From: Pirellulaceae bacterium
GTDB taxonomy: Bacteria; Planctomycetota; Planctomycetia; Pirellulales; Pirellulaceae
Direction: 5' to 3'
DNA length: 61,830 nucleotides
NCBI GenBank assembly: GCA_022448315.1
Contig: JAKVCA010000016.1
Location: 193,461-255,290, forward strand
In this document: positions 27,475 through 35,615 of the stretch, in pieces
How positions within the stretch are numbered: position 1 is the first letter of the stretch
Layout: every line of letters starts with the position of its first letter
The notes under the pieces: model-generated
What the model saw: the letters and a program-made list of their open reading frames with translations, nothing else
The model's database searches: none
Told to the model about the DNA's origin: nothing
Position numbers and translations under genes: made by a program

Positions 27475-28416
27475 ATGAATATTCACGATTCGGCCATCCA
27501 TTATCTCCAGAAGCATCTGTTGCCGTCCTTCAAAGCAATGAACGTGGATCTGCACCTGACAGGGTGCGGGCTCCGGATTCTCGATTTTGGAAGTCAGGCT
27601 CAGGGCGGGTTGCGCGCAGGTATCGCCCTTTCGAAACTCTGTATGGCAGGGTTGTCGGAGGTTTCGCTCACCGTGGGGGGGGTAACGGGACAAGTCGTTC
27701 AGGTGTCGACGGATCATCCCCTGGAAGCGTGCATCGCCAGTCAATATGCAGGTTGGCCCATCTCAATCAATGAATATTTTGCGATGGGCTCGGGGCCGTT
27801 TCGTGCGGCGAGAGGCAAGGAAAAGGTTCTTGAGGAACTGGAACTCGTTACGCCTGCTACCCGCACCGTTGGCGTTCTTGAGGTCAAGGATTTTCCCACG
27901 GAATACGTAGCGACTCGTATTGCAGAGGAGGCGGGTTTAGCACCTGAGGGCCTTTATCTAGCAACCGCTCGTACCTCAAGTATCGCAGGGTCAATGCAAG
28001 TTGTTGCAAGGTCGATCGAGACTTGCATGCATAAGATGCATGAACTTGGTTTCGACTTGCGCCAAGTTGTTTCTGGGTGCGGTTCGGCGCCCATGCCGCC
28101 GATTGCATCAAAAGACCTTCAGGCGATGGGTTGGACAAATGATGCCATTCTTTATGGCGGTCGCGTAACCCTGTGGTGCCGAGCTGAGGATGATGAACTC
28201 GCAGAATTGATCGCCCGCATTCCAAGCAATTCATCAGCAGATTATGGAAGACCGTTCATTGAAATTTTTGAGGATTACGAGCGGGACTTTTATAAGATCG
28301 ACCCCTTGTTGTTCAGTCCCGCAGAAGTCACGGTCCATAACCTGAACTCAGGGCGTATTTTTCGGAGTGGCGAAGTTCGTGAAGATATCCTCAGGAGCTC
28401 ATTTCAGTGGCCCTAA
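27475..28416 (+). CDS. mch: Methenyltetrahydromethanopterin cyclohydrolase
   Basis: 313 residues from the ATG at 27475 (MNIHDSAIHYLQ); an in-frame TTG lies at 27463. The family stretches TGCGLRILDFG, ISINEYFAMGSGPFRAA and GSGRIF-like NSGRIFRSGE at the end are present. The cytosolic enzyme interconverts methenyl- and formyl-tetrahydromethanopterin in C1 transfer and formaldehyde oxidation; this pathway is known in Planctomycetes and methylotrophs. It overlaps the ATP-grasp gene by 10 bp, the order seen in Methylobacterium (mch-orf5). No other H4MPT gene is in the window. Confidence 0.97.
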   Translation: MNIHDSAIHYLQKHLLPSFKAMNVDLHLTGCGLRILDFGSQAQGGLRAGIALSKLCMAGLSEVSLTVGGVTGQVVQVSTDHPLEACIASQYAGWPISINEYFAMGSGPFRAARGKEKVLEELELVTPATRTVGVLEVKDFPTEYVATRIAEEAGLAPEGLYLATARTSSIAGSMQVVARSIETCMHKMHELGFDLRQVVSGCGSAPMPPIASKDLQAMGWTNDAILYGGRVTLWCRAEDDELAELIARIPSNSSADYGRPFIEIFEDYERDFYKIDPLLFSPAEVTVHNLNSGRIFRSGEVREDILRSSFQWP

Positions 28417-29303
28417 ACTCAGTTCGTGTGGGTGTTTTGGGGAATCCAGATGGGTTCTACATTCAAGATTTGCAACGAGCGGCTCAGGGGATCTGTTCGT
28501 TAGTACCCCTCGCGTTCGAATCGCTGGGGGCAGGGCTCGAAGGTCGCCTCTGGCAAGGGTGGGATCTTGGCGAGTCAAACCTTCAATCTCTTGACGCGTT
28601 GATTGTGCGGACCATGCCATGGGGGTCTCTTGAGCAGATCATTTTTCGCATCGACTGGCTGCACGCCCTTGAGGCAACAGGTGTTCCAGTTGTCAATTCA
28701 GCGTCCAGCCTGGAGGTCGCCATCGACAAATTTCGAACGCTGAGTCTGTTGCAAAATGCTGGGCTCCCCATCCCCAGAACTGTCGCATGTCAAACGTTCG
28801 CGCAAGCCATGGATGTTTTTGAACAATGGGGTGAAGTGGCCGTCGTCAAGCCGATGTTTGGGGGGGAGGGGCGCGGTATCATGCGACTTGAAAATGTGGA
28901 TCTCGCGGTGCGAGCTTTCAAGACATTAACGCAACTCCATTCCGTGATTTATCTGCAGGAATACATCACGCACCCGGGCTTTGATATTCGCGTCCTGGTC
29001 ATGGGGGAAAAGACTTGGGCCATCCGAAGAACCCACCCTTCAGACTGGCGGACCAATCTGAGCCGAGGCGCGATTGCTGAGGCGATTCGACCCGATCCTG
29101 AGTGGCTGCGGTTGGCCACTCAGGCGGCCGAGGTTGTTGGAGCAACCGTGGCCGGAGTCGACCTGTTGCTCGATGACGCCAAACAGCCTTGGATCATTGA
29201 GGTTAATGCTGTGCCCGGGTGGAAAGGACTCGCCGAGACGCTCAAGGTCGACATTGCTCACGACCTTTTGCAGGAAGTCGTTGGGCGGTTACCGTCTGCA
29301 TGA
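28407..29303 (+). CDS. RimK-like ATP-grasp ligase of the H4MPT gene set
   Basis: 298 residues from a GTG (GTGGCCCTAAAC) that overlaps the mch stop. It has RimK/ATP-grasp features: DKFRTLSLLQNAGLPIPRT, VVKPMFGGEGRGI and WIIEVNAVPGWKGL (metal-binding Asn/Glu). By position it corresponds to Orf5 of methylotroph H4MPT clusters and to MptN-type ligases that add glutamate to the cofactor side chain. The exact substrate is an inference. A 23-bp unit is duplicated across its stop codon. Confidence 0.9.
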   Translation: MALNSVRVGVLGNPDGFYIQDLQRAAQGICSLVPLAFESLGAGLEGRLWQGWDLGESNLQSLDALIVRTMPWGSLEQIIFRIDWLHALEATGVPVVNSASSLEVAIDKFRTLSLLQNAGLPIPRTVACQTFAQAMDVFEQWGEVAVVKPMFGGEGRGIMRLENVDLAVRAFKTLTQLHSVIYLQEYITHPGFDIRVLVMGEKTWAIRRTHPSDWRTNLSRGAIAEAIRPDPEWLRLATQAAEVVGATVAGVDLLLDDAKQPWIIEVNAVPGWKGLAETLKVDIAHDLLQEVVGRLPSA

Positions 29304-29328
29304 ACGGGCGGTTACCGTCTGTATGAAA
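29283..29328. repeat. 23-bp duplication spanning a stop codon
   Basis: Two 23-bp units (29283-29305 and 29306-29328) each begin GGGCGGTTACCGTCTG and differ by two bases. The first contains the last codons and stop of the ATP-grasp gene; the second lies just outside. The rest of the gap to hemQ shows nothing. Confidence 0.85.
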
Positions 29329-29477
29329 AGGTGCCGACCGGGTTGTCCTTCACCCCCTTTCGATTTCCTCACGGAGGGGGTATCAAGAAGTAATTGCTCC
29401 AAAGTCATTGCCAGAGAATTTTACGCTCAGCCCGATTCAATCTCATGTTCGGGCTCGTCCATTCGAAAGTTTCCAAT

Positions 29478-30335
29478 ATGAATGAATCGAAGCCTCCCGC
29501 TGGTCGTCCGGGGCCCCATGCAAGTGTTGAAGCCTCCCTACGCCCTACGCAAGGTTGGCACTGCCTGCACATCTATTACACATTTGATCGAAGTGATCTC
29601 AGGCAGTTCAGTGAGCAAGATTTGTCTGCCGGGAAAATCGAGTTTTGTGAGGTGTTGAACCCCGAGGCGCCTGAGTCTCCTGAAAGACTTCAGGTGAGTA
29701 TCGTCAGCGGGCATAAGGCGGATTTTGGGTTGATGGTCATGGATCCCGATCCTCTGAAAGTTGACGCCATTCACCAGAGGCTGATGGCGAGCCGTTTGGG
29801 GACCGCTATTCAAACGACCTACTCGTTTGTGTCCATCACCGAAATCTCGGAGTACGTTCCGACACTCGAGCAATATGGCGAAAAACTTGTCCGAGAAGGG
29901 GATGCCTTGGGTACTCCGGCGTATGATGCCAAACTGCGGGCGTATGAACAGCGGCTACCGATCATGAATCGTCAACGGCTAACGCCTGATTTTCCGGACT
30001 ACCCCGCGACCTGTTTTTATCCCATGAATAAAAAACGTGAAGTCGTGGAGAATTGGTTTCTGTTGCCGTTTTCCAAGCGTAATTCCCTGATGGCGGAGCA
30101 CGCCCGGAGCGGCATGAAATATATGGGGAAGGTGTCTCAGCTGATTACGGTTGGAGTGGGCCTTGAGGATTGGGAATGGGGCGTGACGCTTTGGGCAAAG
30201 AACCCCGAGTTTTTGACAGAAATCGTCTACGAAATGAGATTCGACGAGGCGAGCGCTCGCTATGCCGAATTTGGTCCGTTTTACACCAGTTACGTTTCGG
30301 ACGCGGCCGGGGTCTTGGATCATTGTCAGATCTAG
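29478..30335 (+). CDS. hemQ: Coproheme decarboxylase (HemQ, chlorite-dismutase family)
   Basis: About 285 residues from the ATG at 29478 (MNESKPPAGR). It has FYPMNKKR, which carries the catalytic Tyr, LPFSKRN, and MAEHARSGMKYMGKV with the heme-ligand His. DDWEWGV-type LEDWEWGV follows. The enzyme turns iron coproporphyrin III into heme b in the coproporphyrin-dependent route. The long N-terminal extension (PAGRPGPHASVEASLRP) is not part of the core. The start is backed by the fold rather than by a strong ribosome site. Confidence 0.95.
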   Translation: MNESKPPAGRPGPHASVEASLRPTQGWHCLHIYYTFDRSDLRQFSEQDLSAGKIEFCEVLNPEAPESPERLQVSIVSGHKADFGLMVMDPDPLKVDAIHQRLMASRLGTAIQTTYSFVSITEISEYVPTLEQYGEKLVREGDALGTPAYDAKLRAYEQRLPIMNRQRLTPDFPDYPATCFYPMNKKREVVENWFLLPFSKRNSLMAEHARSGMKYMGKVSQLITVGVGLEDWEWGVTLWAKNPEFLTEIVYEMRFDEASARYAEFGPFYTSYVSDAAGVLDHCQI

Positions 30336-30336
30336 T

Positions 30337-30353
30337 TGAACGCGGGGCGTTCA
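30337..30353 (+). terminator. Stem-loop directly after hemQ
   Basis: TGAACGC-GGG-GCGTTCA has a perfect 7-bp stem, starting one base after the stop. No T-tract follows. Downstream in the same convergent gap lie a 12-bp palindrome GACCCTAGGGTC (30420-30431) and a distant 8-bp inverted repeat (TTAGGCAA 30355, TTGCCTAA 30465). Confidence 0.45.
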
Positions 30354-30481
30354 GTTAGGCAAGGGAACGACGCCGCTCCAAGATGTGGGCGGCTGAGTCT
30401 TTGCCGCGGGCCGCCGTTTGACCCTAGGGTCTCACTTCCGCTGACTGGCTCGTCCCGGAGTCGGTTGCCTAAACATTGCCG

Positions 30482-30916
30482 CTACACGGGTGACTCACTG
30501 GTGTCTGTGATTAGACAAGTGCAAGATGCTGTTCCCACCAGTTTACGTCGCCCGTCGGTGAGTTCGCACTCGAGAAATCCCACCCGCATGCCCCGACGAA
30601 TCAATTTGCCATGGGCGTAAAGCGTTGTTTCAACGACGGGGCGGATGAAGTTCATCTTCAGTTCCACCGTCGCAAATGTTTGTTTGGGTAACAGCGTTCG
30701 ACTGAATGTCAGCCCCATCGCTGCATCCGCGAGCGTGCATGCAATTCCCCCGTGGACGGAGCCCATTGGGTTGTGGTGTCTCCGATCGACGGGCATCGTG
30801 ACGGTTACCGTTTCGTCGTCGTTGACGTGAATGGAAAAGCCGAGGAGGTCGATGATGGGCGCGTGCAAGAATGACTCAAGATGAGAGTCGGTCTCTGTCA
30901 GGTTGTGTGGGGGCAT
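30482..30916 (-). CDS. PaaI-family hotdog thioesterase
   Basis: 144 residues with the hotdog motif HHNPMGSVHGGIACTLADAAMG. HGG and the following Asp are the usual catalytic signature of acyl-CoA thioesterases such as PaaI/YbdB. A GAAAGGATG ribosome site precedes the ATG at 30916. It is a single minus-strand gene. The acyl substrate is unknown. Confidence 0.92.
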   Translation of the reverse strand: MPPHNLTETDSHLESFLHAPIIDLLGFSIHVNDDETVTVTMPVDRRHHNPMGSVHGGIACTLADAAMGLTFSRTLLPKQTFATVELKMNFIRPVVETTLYAHGKLIRRGMRVGFLECELTDGRRKLVGTASCTCLITDTSESPV

Positions 30917-31553
30917 AGGGTCATCCTTTCGGGGTCAAAGTTACTATTGAAATCTCAGGTTTCGCGACAAGTGGAATGTTGACGGAAAAGCTTTCAATCA
31001 GAGTATCGGAGCGCGACCGACAGCTATTGAGGATGAAAAGAAGCTGCGGATTTGACGATGAGCCATGAGTCTGGGGATCTCAGCGATCCTTTCAGCTAAC
31101 GAAGAGAGCGGCATTTGACGTTTAGGAGAGGGCATGGGGAAAAGGGGCGAGTTGCCAGAAAACGCATTGAATCCGAATCCTCTTCCGATTTTCAAAGTGC
31201 TGCTTTTCCGTTGCGGAGCGTATTCGTCTGACGGTTTATGACCGTGCGACAACTCCCCTGAAAACCGGCATGTCACCCCCTTGTAAGGGTGGTTTGCTGG
31301 TTGTCATGATCGGGTCGGTCGGGTATCGTCAAGCGACTTGACAATCCTCCTCGGCATGTTCACTCGAGAGAATCCTGGACGTGTTTAAGTCGCCTGCTCT
31401 GGCCACGGATCTTTCGGTTCGAATTCGCTGAAACACCTCAACCGGCTTCCCAAAGTCCAAAACCACGCAACAGCAGTTGGCGATTGCGATTGGCACGCCA
31501 ACACTCTGTTATCGTATCCACGTACGTCAACCGAATCAGAAAGTAGTAGCGAC
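30917..31553. other. 637-bp gap upstream of the adenylating enzyme
   Basis: No coding-like frame is convincing; a 92-codon minus-strand frame at 30998-31276 has no ribosome site or family resemblance. A small stem CACCC/GGGTG lies at 31274-31291. TTGACA at 31338-31343 could be a -35 element, but no good -10 follows. The promoter of the 31554 gene is presumably here. Confidence 0.4.
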
Positions 31554-32684
31554 ATGAGTACAACAGAGTTTCCCTCTGTCGATGTAGAACAGTTGAGCAA
31601 AGAGGCCCGCGACCAGCTTGATCAGCATGCCTACGAAGTAGTTCAATTCCACTTTCACGAGTCGACAGGTTGTCCGTTTTGGCTCGAGAAAAAGGCCGAG
31701 TTCAACTTCGACCCGTTGACGGAGGTCAAGGGCTACGATGACATCAAGAAGTTCCCCCTCTTCGAAGATGAATGGCTTCGTGGCGGGCCGGTTCGGCGGT
31801 GGGTTCCCAAAGCTTTGTCAGACAAGCCGGTTTATGTGTTCGAGACCGGTGGGACGACGGGCATTCCCAAGAGTCGAATCGTGGTTGAAGACCATTGGAC
31901 CGACTACGAGTTGTTCAGCGACACGTTGCCCGACGAGTATTTTCCCAAAGGTGCCAACTGGTTGATGTTGGGACCTTCGGGACCGCGTCGTCTCCGTCTT
32001 GCTGTGGAGCACCTGTGCCAGCATCGAGGAGGGATCTGTTTTTGCATTGATCTTGATCCGCGGTGGGTCGTCAAGTTGATCAAAAAAGGTTGGATGGATC
32101 ATCTGGAGGAATACAAAAAGCATTGCATTGACCAGGCGGTAACCGTGTTGACCGCCGGGCATGACATCAAGTGCATGTTTGCCACGCCCAAACTCCTTGA
32201 TTCGCTTGCCTTGGGACTGGAAGAGCGAGGCACCAGCCTTCAAGAGGTCGGGATCACTGGAATTTTCTCCGGTGGCACCGAATTCACGCCGCAATGGACC
32301 CGATATTGTGTTGAGGAACTGCTGGGGGGCCCTGCAGAAGAAAGCGGAGTATACATGACTCCAACCTACGGCAATACGCTCATGGGTCTAGCCTGCAGCA
32401 AGCCGATCACGGCGGCCGATGGTTACAAGATCGCCTATTACGCGCCCCAGCCTCGAGCGGTTACCGAGGTGGTCAGCTTTGATGATCCTCATCAGGTGGT
32501 GGGGTACGGCGAAACCGGGCGAGTCAAGCTCACGACGCTCACCAAGGAATTTTTCGTGCCCGGCTTTTTGGAACGTGACGAAGGCGAGCGGGAGAAGCCT
32601 TTCGCCACATACCCTTGGGACGGTGTGAGCGGAGTTCGGCCCTATCATGAGTTCGCGACATCCACCACGGTTGGCGTTTATTAA
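31554..32684 (+). CDS. PaaK-like adenylate-forming enzyme
   Basis: 376 residues. The AMP-binding P-loop reads FETGGTTGIPKSR; GIFSGGTEFTP and YGETGRVKLTTLT follow, where the Asp/Arg hinge region lies in class I adenylate-forming enzymes. It is shorter than typical phenylacetate-CoA ligase (about 430), and the small C-terminal subdomain seems reduced, which recalls LuxE-type acyl-protein synthetases. I infer activation of a carboxylic acid as acyl-AMP. It is followed 101 bp later by an aldehyde dehydrogenase, so the pair may reduce an acid to an aldehyde. Acid unknown. Confidence 0.85.
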   Translation: MSTTEFPSVDVEQLSKEARDQLDQHAYEVVQFHFHESTGCPFWLEKKAEFNFDPLTEVKGYDDIKKFPLFEDEWLRGGPVRRWVPKALSDKPVYVFETGGTTGIPKSRIVVEDHWTDYELFSDTLPDEYFPKGANWLMLGPSGPRRLRLAVEHLCQHRGGICFCIDLDPRWVVKLIKKGWMDHLEEYKKHCIDQAVTVLTAGHDIKCMFATPKLLDSLALGLEERGTSLQEVGITGIFSGGTEFTPQWTRYCVEELLGGPAEESGVYMTPTYGNTLMGLACSKPITAADGYKIAYYAPQPRAVTEVVSFDDPHQVVGYGETGRVKLTTLTKEFFVPGFLERDEGEREKPFATYPWDGVSGVRPYHEFATSTTVGVY

Positions 32685-32728
32685 CGTTCTTACAGGTAAG
32701 CCCAGTCGGCTCGCCTTGTCCTAAAACT

Positions 32729-32750
32729 CCCCTGCTTTGGTTGGCAGGGG
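32729..32750 (+). other. Intercistronic hairpin
   Basis: CCCCTGC and GCAGGGG form a perfect 7-bp stem with an 8-base loop between the adenylating enzyme and the aldehyde dehydrogenase genes. There is no T-run, so it may be an mRNA-stabilising or attenuating element. Confidence 0.5.
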
Positions 32751-32785
32751 AAACAAGCCTCCGGTCAATCCGGATGAGGAGTCCA

Positions 32786-34228
32786 ATGTCTGCTTTGAAC
32801 CTCCCGGCGTTACGCTGGGGAAAACCATATGAGTCGCTTGAATTTCAAGAGATTTCTCACTTCATTACGGGCGAGCCTGTCGCCAAGATAAGTCAGATCA
32901 ACGGAGGCATGATTCGCCGCGACATGCGACATGCGACCAAAGCTCGGAACATCCTTCGGGACATCCCCGTCGAAGATCTGATTGCCATGGTGAAAAAGGC
33001 CGGAGCTCTCTTCGAGACGGCTGAACTTCCACTGGGAGATGGTACACAGTCGGTCGACGATTTTGTCAGGCAACAGTCTGCGACGACTGGGCTGCCCGAA
33101 GTTCTCTGTCGCTCGAACATCACGAAGAACGCATTCGTCTTGAAGAACATCGAGCAGATTCTTGACGCCCTGACCCGCGGCCTTGACCTGAACATTTTGA
33201 GTCAGGGGTATGGCTTGGAGGATCGCGGGGTCATCGTCAGTTACCAGGCACAGGCAAACGCCCTGGGAGCTGTTTTGCCAAGTAACTCGCCGGGCGTGCA
33301 TACCTTGTGGTTGCCCGTCATTCCTTTGCAGATCGGATTAGTGCTCAAGCCGGGCTCTCAAGAGCCTTGGACGGCTTATCGGGTCGCTTCGGCATTCGAG
33401 CAGGTCGGGATCCCCATGGAAGCGATCAGTATCTGTCCTGGCGGTCACGACGTCGGAGAGTCAATTCTTGCGGCATGCGAGAGGTCGATGATTTTTGGCA
33501 GTGCTCAAACGGTGGAAAAATATGCTGGCAATCCCGGTGTTCAAGTGCACGGTCCGGGATTCTCCAAGATTCTCTTGGGGGATGATGTGGTAGACGACTG
33601 GGAGAAATACCTCGACCTGATGGTGGAGAGCGTTTACAGCAATGGTGGGCGAAGTTGTATCAACTGCTCGAACATCTGGGCGCCTCGTCACACCAAGGAG
33701 ATCGCTCAGGCCCTGGCTGAGAGACTCGGGCCGATCGAACCGAAGGCTCCGGAAGACCCCGAATCTGGCCTGGCGGCCTTCACGGCAGAGGGCGTCGGTA
33801 AAGCCGTGTGGGAGATGTTGCAACGTGATTTGGATGAAAGCGGGGTCACGGACATGACGGCCGAATACGGCTCTCGGTTGGTCGAGCACGAGACCTGCGC
33901 TTATCTTCGTCCGATGGTGGTCCATTGCGAATCGCCCGAATCGGCGATTGCAACCAAGGAATTCATGTTCCCGTTTGCCTCGGTCGTGGAATGTCCGCAG
34001 GACCAGATGTTGAGCAAGATCGGGCCAACGCTCGTGGGTACGGCGATCACAAAAGATTTGAACTGGATTCGTCAACTTTCTGACGCCACGCATATTGACC
34101 GTCTGAACGTGGGCGCGATTCCAACGAACCGGTTGAATTGGCTTCAGCCCCACGAAGGAAATCTGATTGATTTCCTGTTCCGGTCTCGGGCCTATCAAGT
34201 GCCGGAGGAAATGTTGGCAGCCGTCTAA
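32786..34228 (+). CDS. Aldehyde dehydrogenase family protein
   Basis: About 480 residues from the ATG at 32786, 4 bases after GAGGAG; an earlier in-frame codon at 32741 lacks this. Fold motifs: VLPSNSPGVHTLW, then LVLKPGSQEPWTAYR (NAD-binding Lys), then FGSAQTVEKYAG, then GGRSCINCSN with the catalytic Cys. EFMFPFASVVE matches the ExFGP motif. Given the adenylating enzyme upstream, it may act in the reductive direction on an acyl-AMP or acyl-thioester (LuxC-like logic), but oxidation of an aldehyde is equally possible from sequence alone. Confidence 0.88.
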   Translation: MSALNLPALRWGKPYESLEFQEISHFITGEPVAKISQINGGMIRRDMRHATKARNILRDIPVEDLIAMVKKAGALFETAELPLGDGTQSVDDFVRQQSATTGLPEVLCRSNITKNAFVLKNIEQILDALTRGLDLNILSQGYGLEDRGVIVSYQAQANALGAVLPSNSPGVHTLWLPVIPLQIGLVLKPGSQEPWTAYRVASAFEQVGIPMEAISICPGGHDVGESILAACERSMIFGSAQTVEKYAGNPGVQVHGPGFSKILLGDDVVDDWEKYLDLMVESVYSNGGRSCINCSNIWAPRHTKEIAQALAERLGPIEPKAPEDPESGLAAFTAEGVGKAVWEMLQRDLDESGVTDMTAEYGSRLVEHETCAYLRPMVVHCESPESAIATKEFMFPFASVVECPQDQMLSKIGPTLVGTAITKDLNWIRQLSDATHIDRLNVGAIPTNRLNWLQPHEGNLIDFLFRSRAYQVPEEMLAAV

Positions 34229-34236
34229 ATTTTGAG

Positions 34237-34272
34237 AAAGGCCGCAGGTGTTTCCACTCGCGGTCTTTTTTT
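34237..34272 (+). terminator. Rho-independent terminator after the aldehyde dehydrogenase gene
   Basis: AAAGGCCGC pairs with GCGGTCTTT (9 bp, one G-U) around a 14-base loop, and a run of seven T follows. It starts 9 bp after the stop, so the alcohol dehydrogenase downstream is probably a separate transcript. Confidence 0.8.
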
Positions 34273-34391
34273 GTGCGATCTCGGTGGTACGAAGAGATTG
34301 TTCGAAGCCCCGAGGCATGTCTCGGGTTTGTATTCAAATTCAGGCAATTCTTACCACTGGAACCGCCTCTGCTCCAGACTGGATTTTTACC

Positions 34392-35576
34392 ATGGCACCG
34401 TCAATGGAGATGCGATCGTCTACCCAAATATTCAGCGGAAAGTTTGACTTTGACCTCGGCACAAAGGTCCTGTTCGGCGCAGGGCGAATCGACGAATTGG
34501 GGGATCTGGCAAAAAGGCATGGCTACCGCCGAGCTCTGATTACGAGTGATCCTGGGATCGTCAAAGCAGGACACGTTCAGCGGGGCGTGGACTCATTAAA
34601 GAAGGCAGGGCTGGAGTTTGCCCTGTTCGAGGAGGCACATGAGAATCCCACGACCGAAGATGTTGCCGCAGGCTTGGAGGTGGCCAAGGACTTCCAACCA
34701 GACCTCTTGATCGGCTTGGGCGGTGGCAGTTCGATGGACTGTGCCAAGGGGATCAATTTCTTGCTTACCAATGGGGGACAGGTGCAGGATTACTGGGGAG
34801 TCGGAAAGGCGGAGAAGCCGATGCTGCCTTTCATTGCAGTACCGACGACCGCGGGAACAGGGAGTGAGCTGCAAAGCTTTGCCCTTATTTCTGACGCCAA
34901 AACGCATGCGAAGATGGCCTGTGGTGACAAAAAAGCGGCCGCGTTCTGTGCAATTCTGGATCCCTCCTTGACGCTGACGCAACCTTCCTCGGTCACCGCT
35001 CTAACCGGAGTGGATGCCATTTCCCATGCTGTGGAGACGCTGGTGACGACGCGCCGAACCCCAGTTTCCATGATGTTCAGTCGGCAGTCTTTTCAGTGGC
35101 TCGCTCAATCATTCCATCGGGTGATTTCGGAGCCCGAAAATCTGGAAGCGCGAGGATGTGTGCAATTTGCGGCGAGCCTGGCCGGATTGGCGATCGAGAA
35201 TTCGATGTTGGGAGCGGCTCACGCATTAGCGAACCCGTTGACGGCCAACTATGATGTTCCCCACGGACAGGCTGTCGGTGTCATGCTGCCCTACGTGGTC
35301 CGTTTCAATGCGCGGTCTGTTGGTGCGAGTTACTCCGAACTGGAGAACTTCTTTTCGCAAGACACTGGCGGTCCGCAGCCCGGTGACCAACTTTCAGCGT
35401 GGATCCAGCAGACTCTGCGGGAGGCAGGCTTGGTGACAAGGTTGCATGAACTTGGAATTCCTGCCGGACGTTTGCCACAGCTTGCCGTCGAGGCCAATCA
35501 ACAATGGACCAAACGGTTTAATCCGGTCGAGGTGGGGGAATCCGAGCTCTTTTCCCTCTATCAAGAGGCATTCTGA
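34392..35576 (+). CDS. Iron-containing alcohol dehydrogenase
   Basis: About 394 residues from the ATG at 34392; ATGs at 34404 and 34410 are also in frame. It shows the type III layout: N-terminal KVLFGAGRIDELG, GLGGGSSMDCAK (NAD site), TGVDAISHAVE (metal Asp and His), and ANYDVPHGQAVGVMLPYV (metal His). Such enzymes interconvert alcohols and aldehydes with NAD. It could finish the acid-aldehyde-alcohol sequence suggested upstream. It has its own transcript start after the terminator. Confidence 0.93.
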   Translation: MAPSMEMRSSTQIFSGKFDFDLGTKVLFGAGRIDELGDLAKRHGYRRALITSDPGIVKAGHVQRGVDSLKKAGLEFALFEEAHENPTTEDVAAGLEVAKDFQPDLLIGLGGGSSMDCAKGINFLLTNGGQVQDYWGVGKAEKPMLPFIAVPTTAGTGSELQSFALISDAKTHAKMACGDKKAAAFCAILDPSLTLTQPSSVTALTGVDAISHAVETLVTTRRTPVSMMFSRQSFQWLAQSFHRVISEPENLEARGCVQFAASLAGLAIENSMLGAAHALANPLTANYDVPHGQAVGVMLPYVVRFNARSVGASYSELENFFSQDTGGPQPGDQLSAWIQQTLREAGLVTRLHELGIPAGRLPQLAVEANQQWTKRFNPVEVGESELFSLYQEAF

Positions 35577-35615
35577 TAGGATGATCGTGGGTTGGGGCTG
35601 ACGAGTAGTGACCTT

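Noticed and set aside
30998-31276. 92-codon minus-strand frame in the large gap
   Set aside because: No ribosome site, no recognisable family and an unusual composition.
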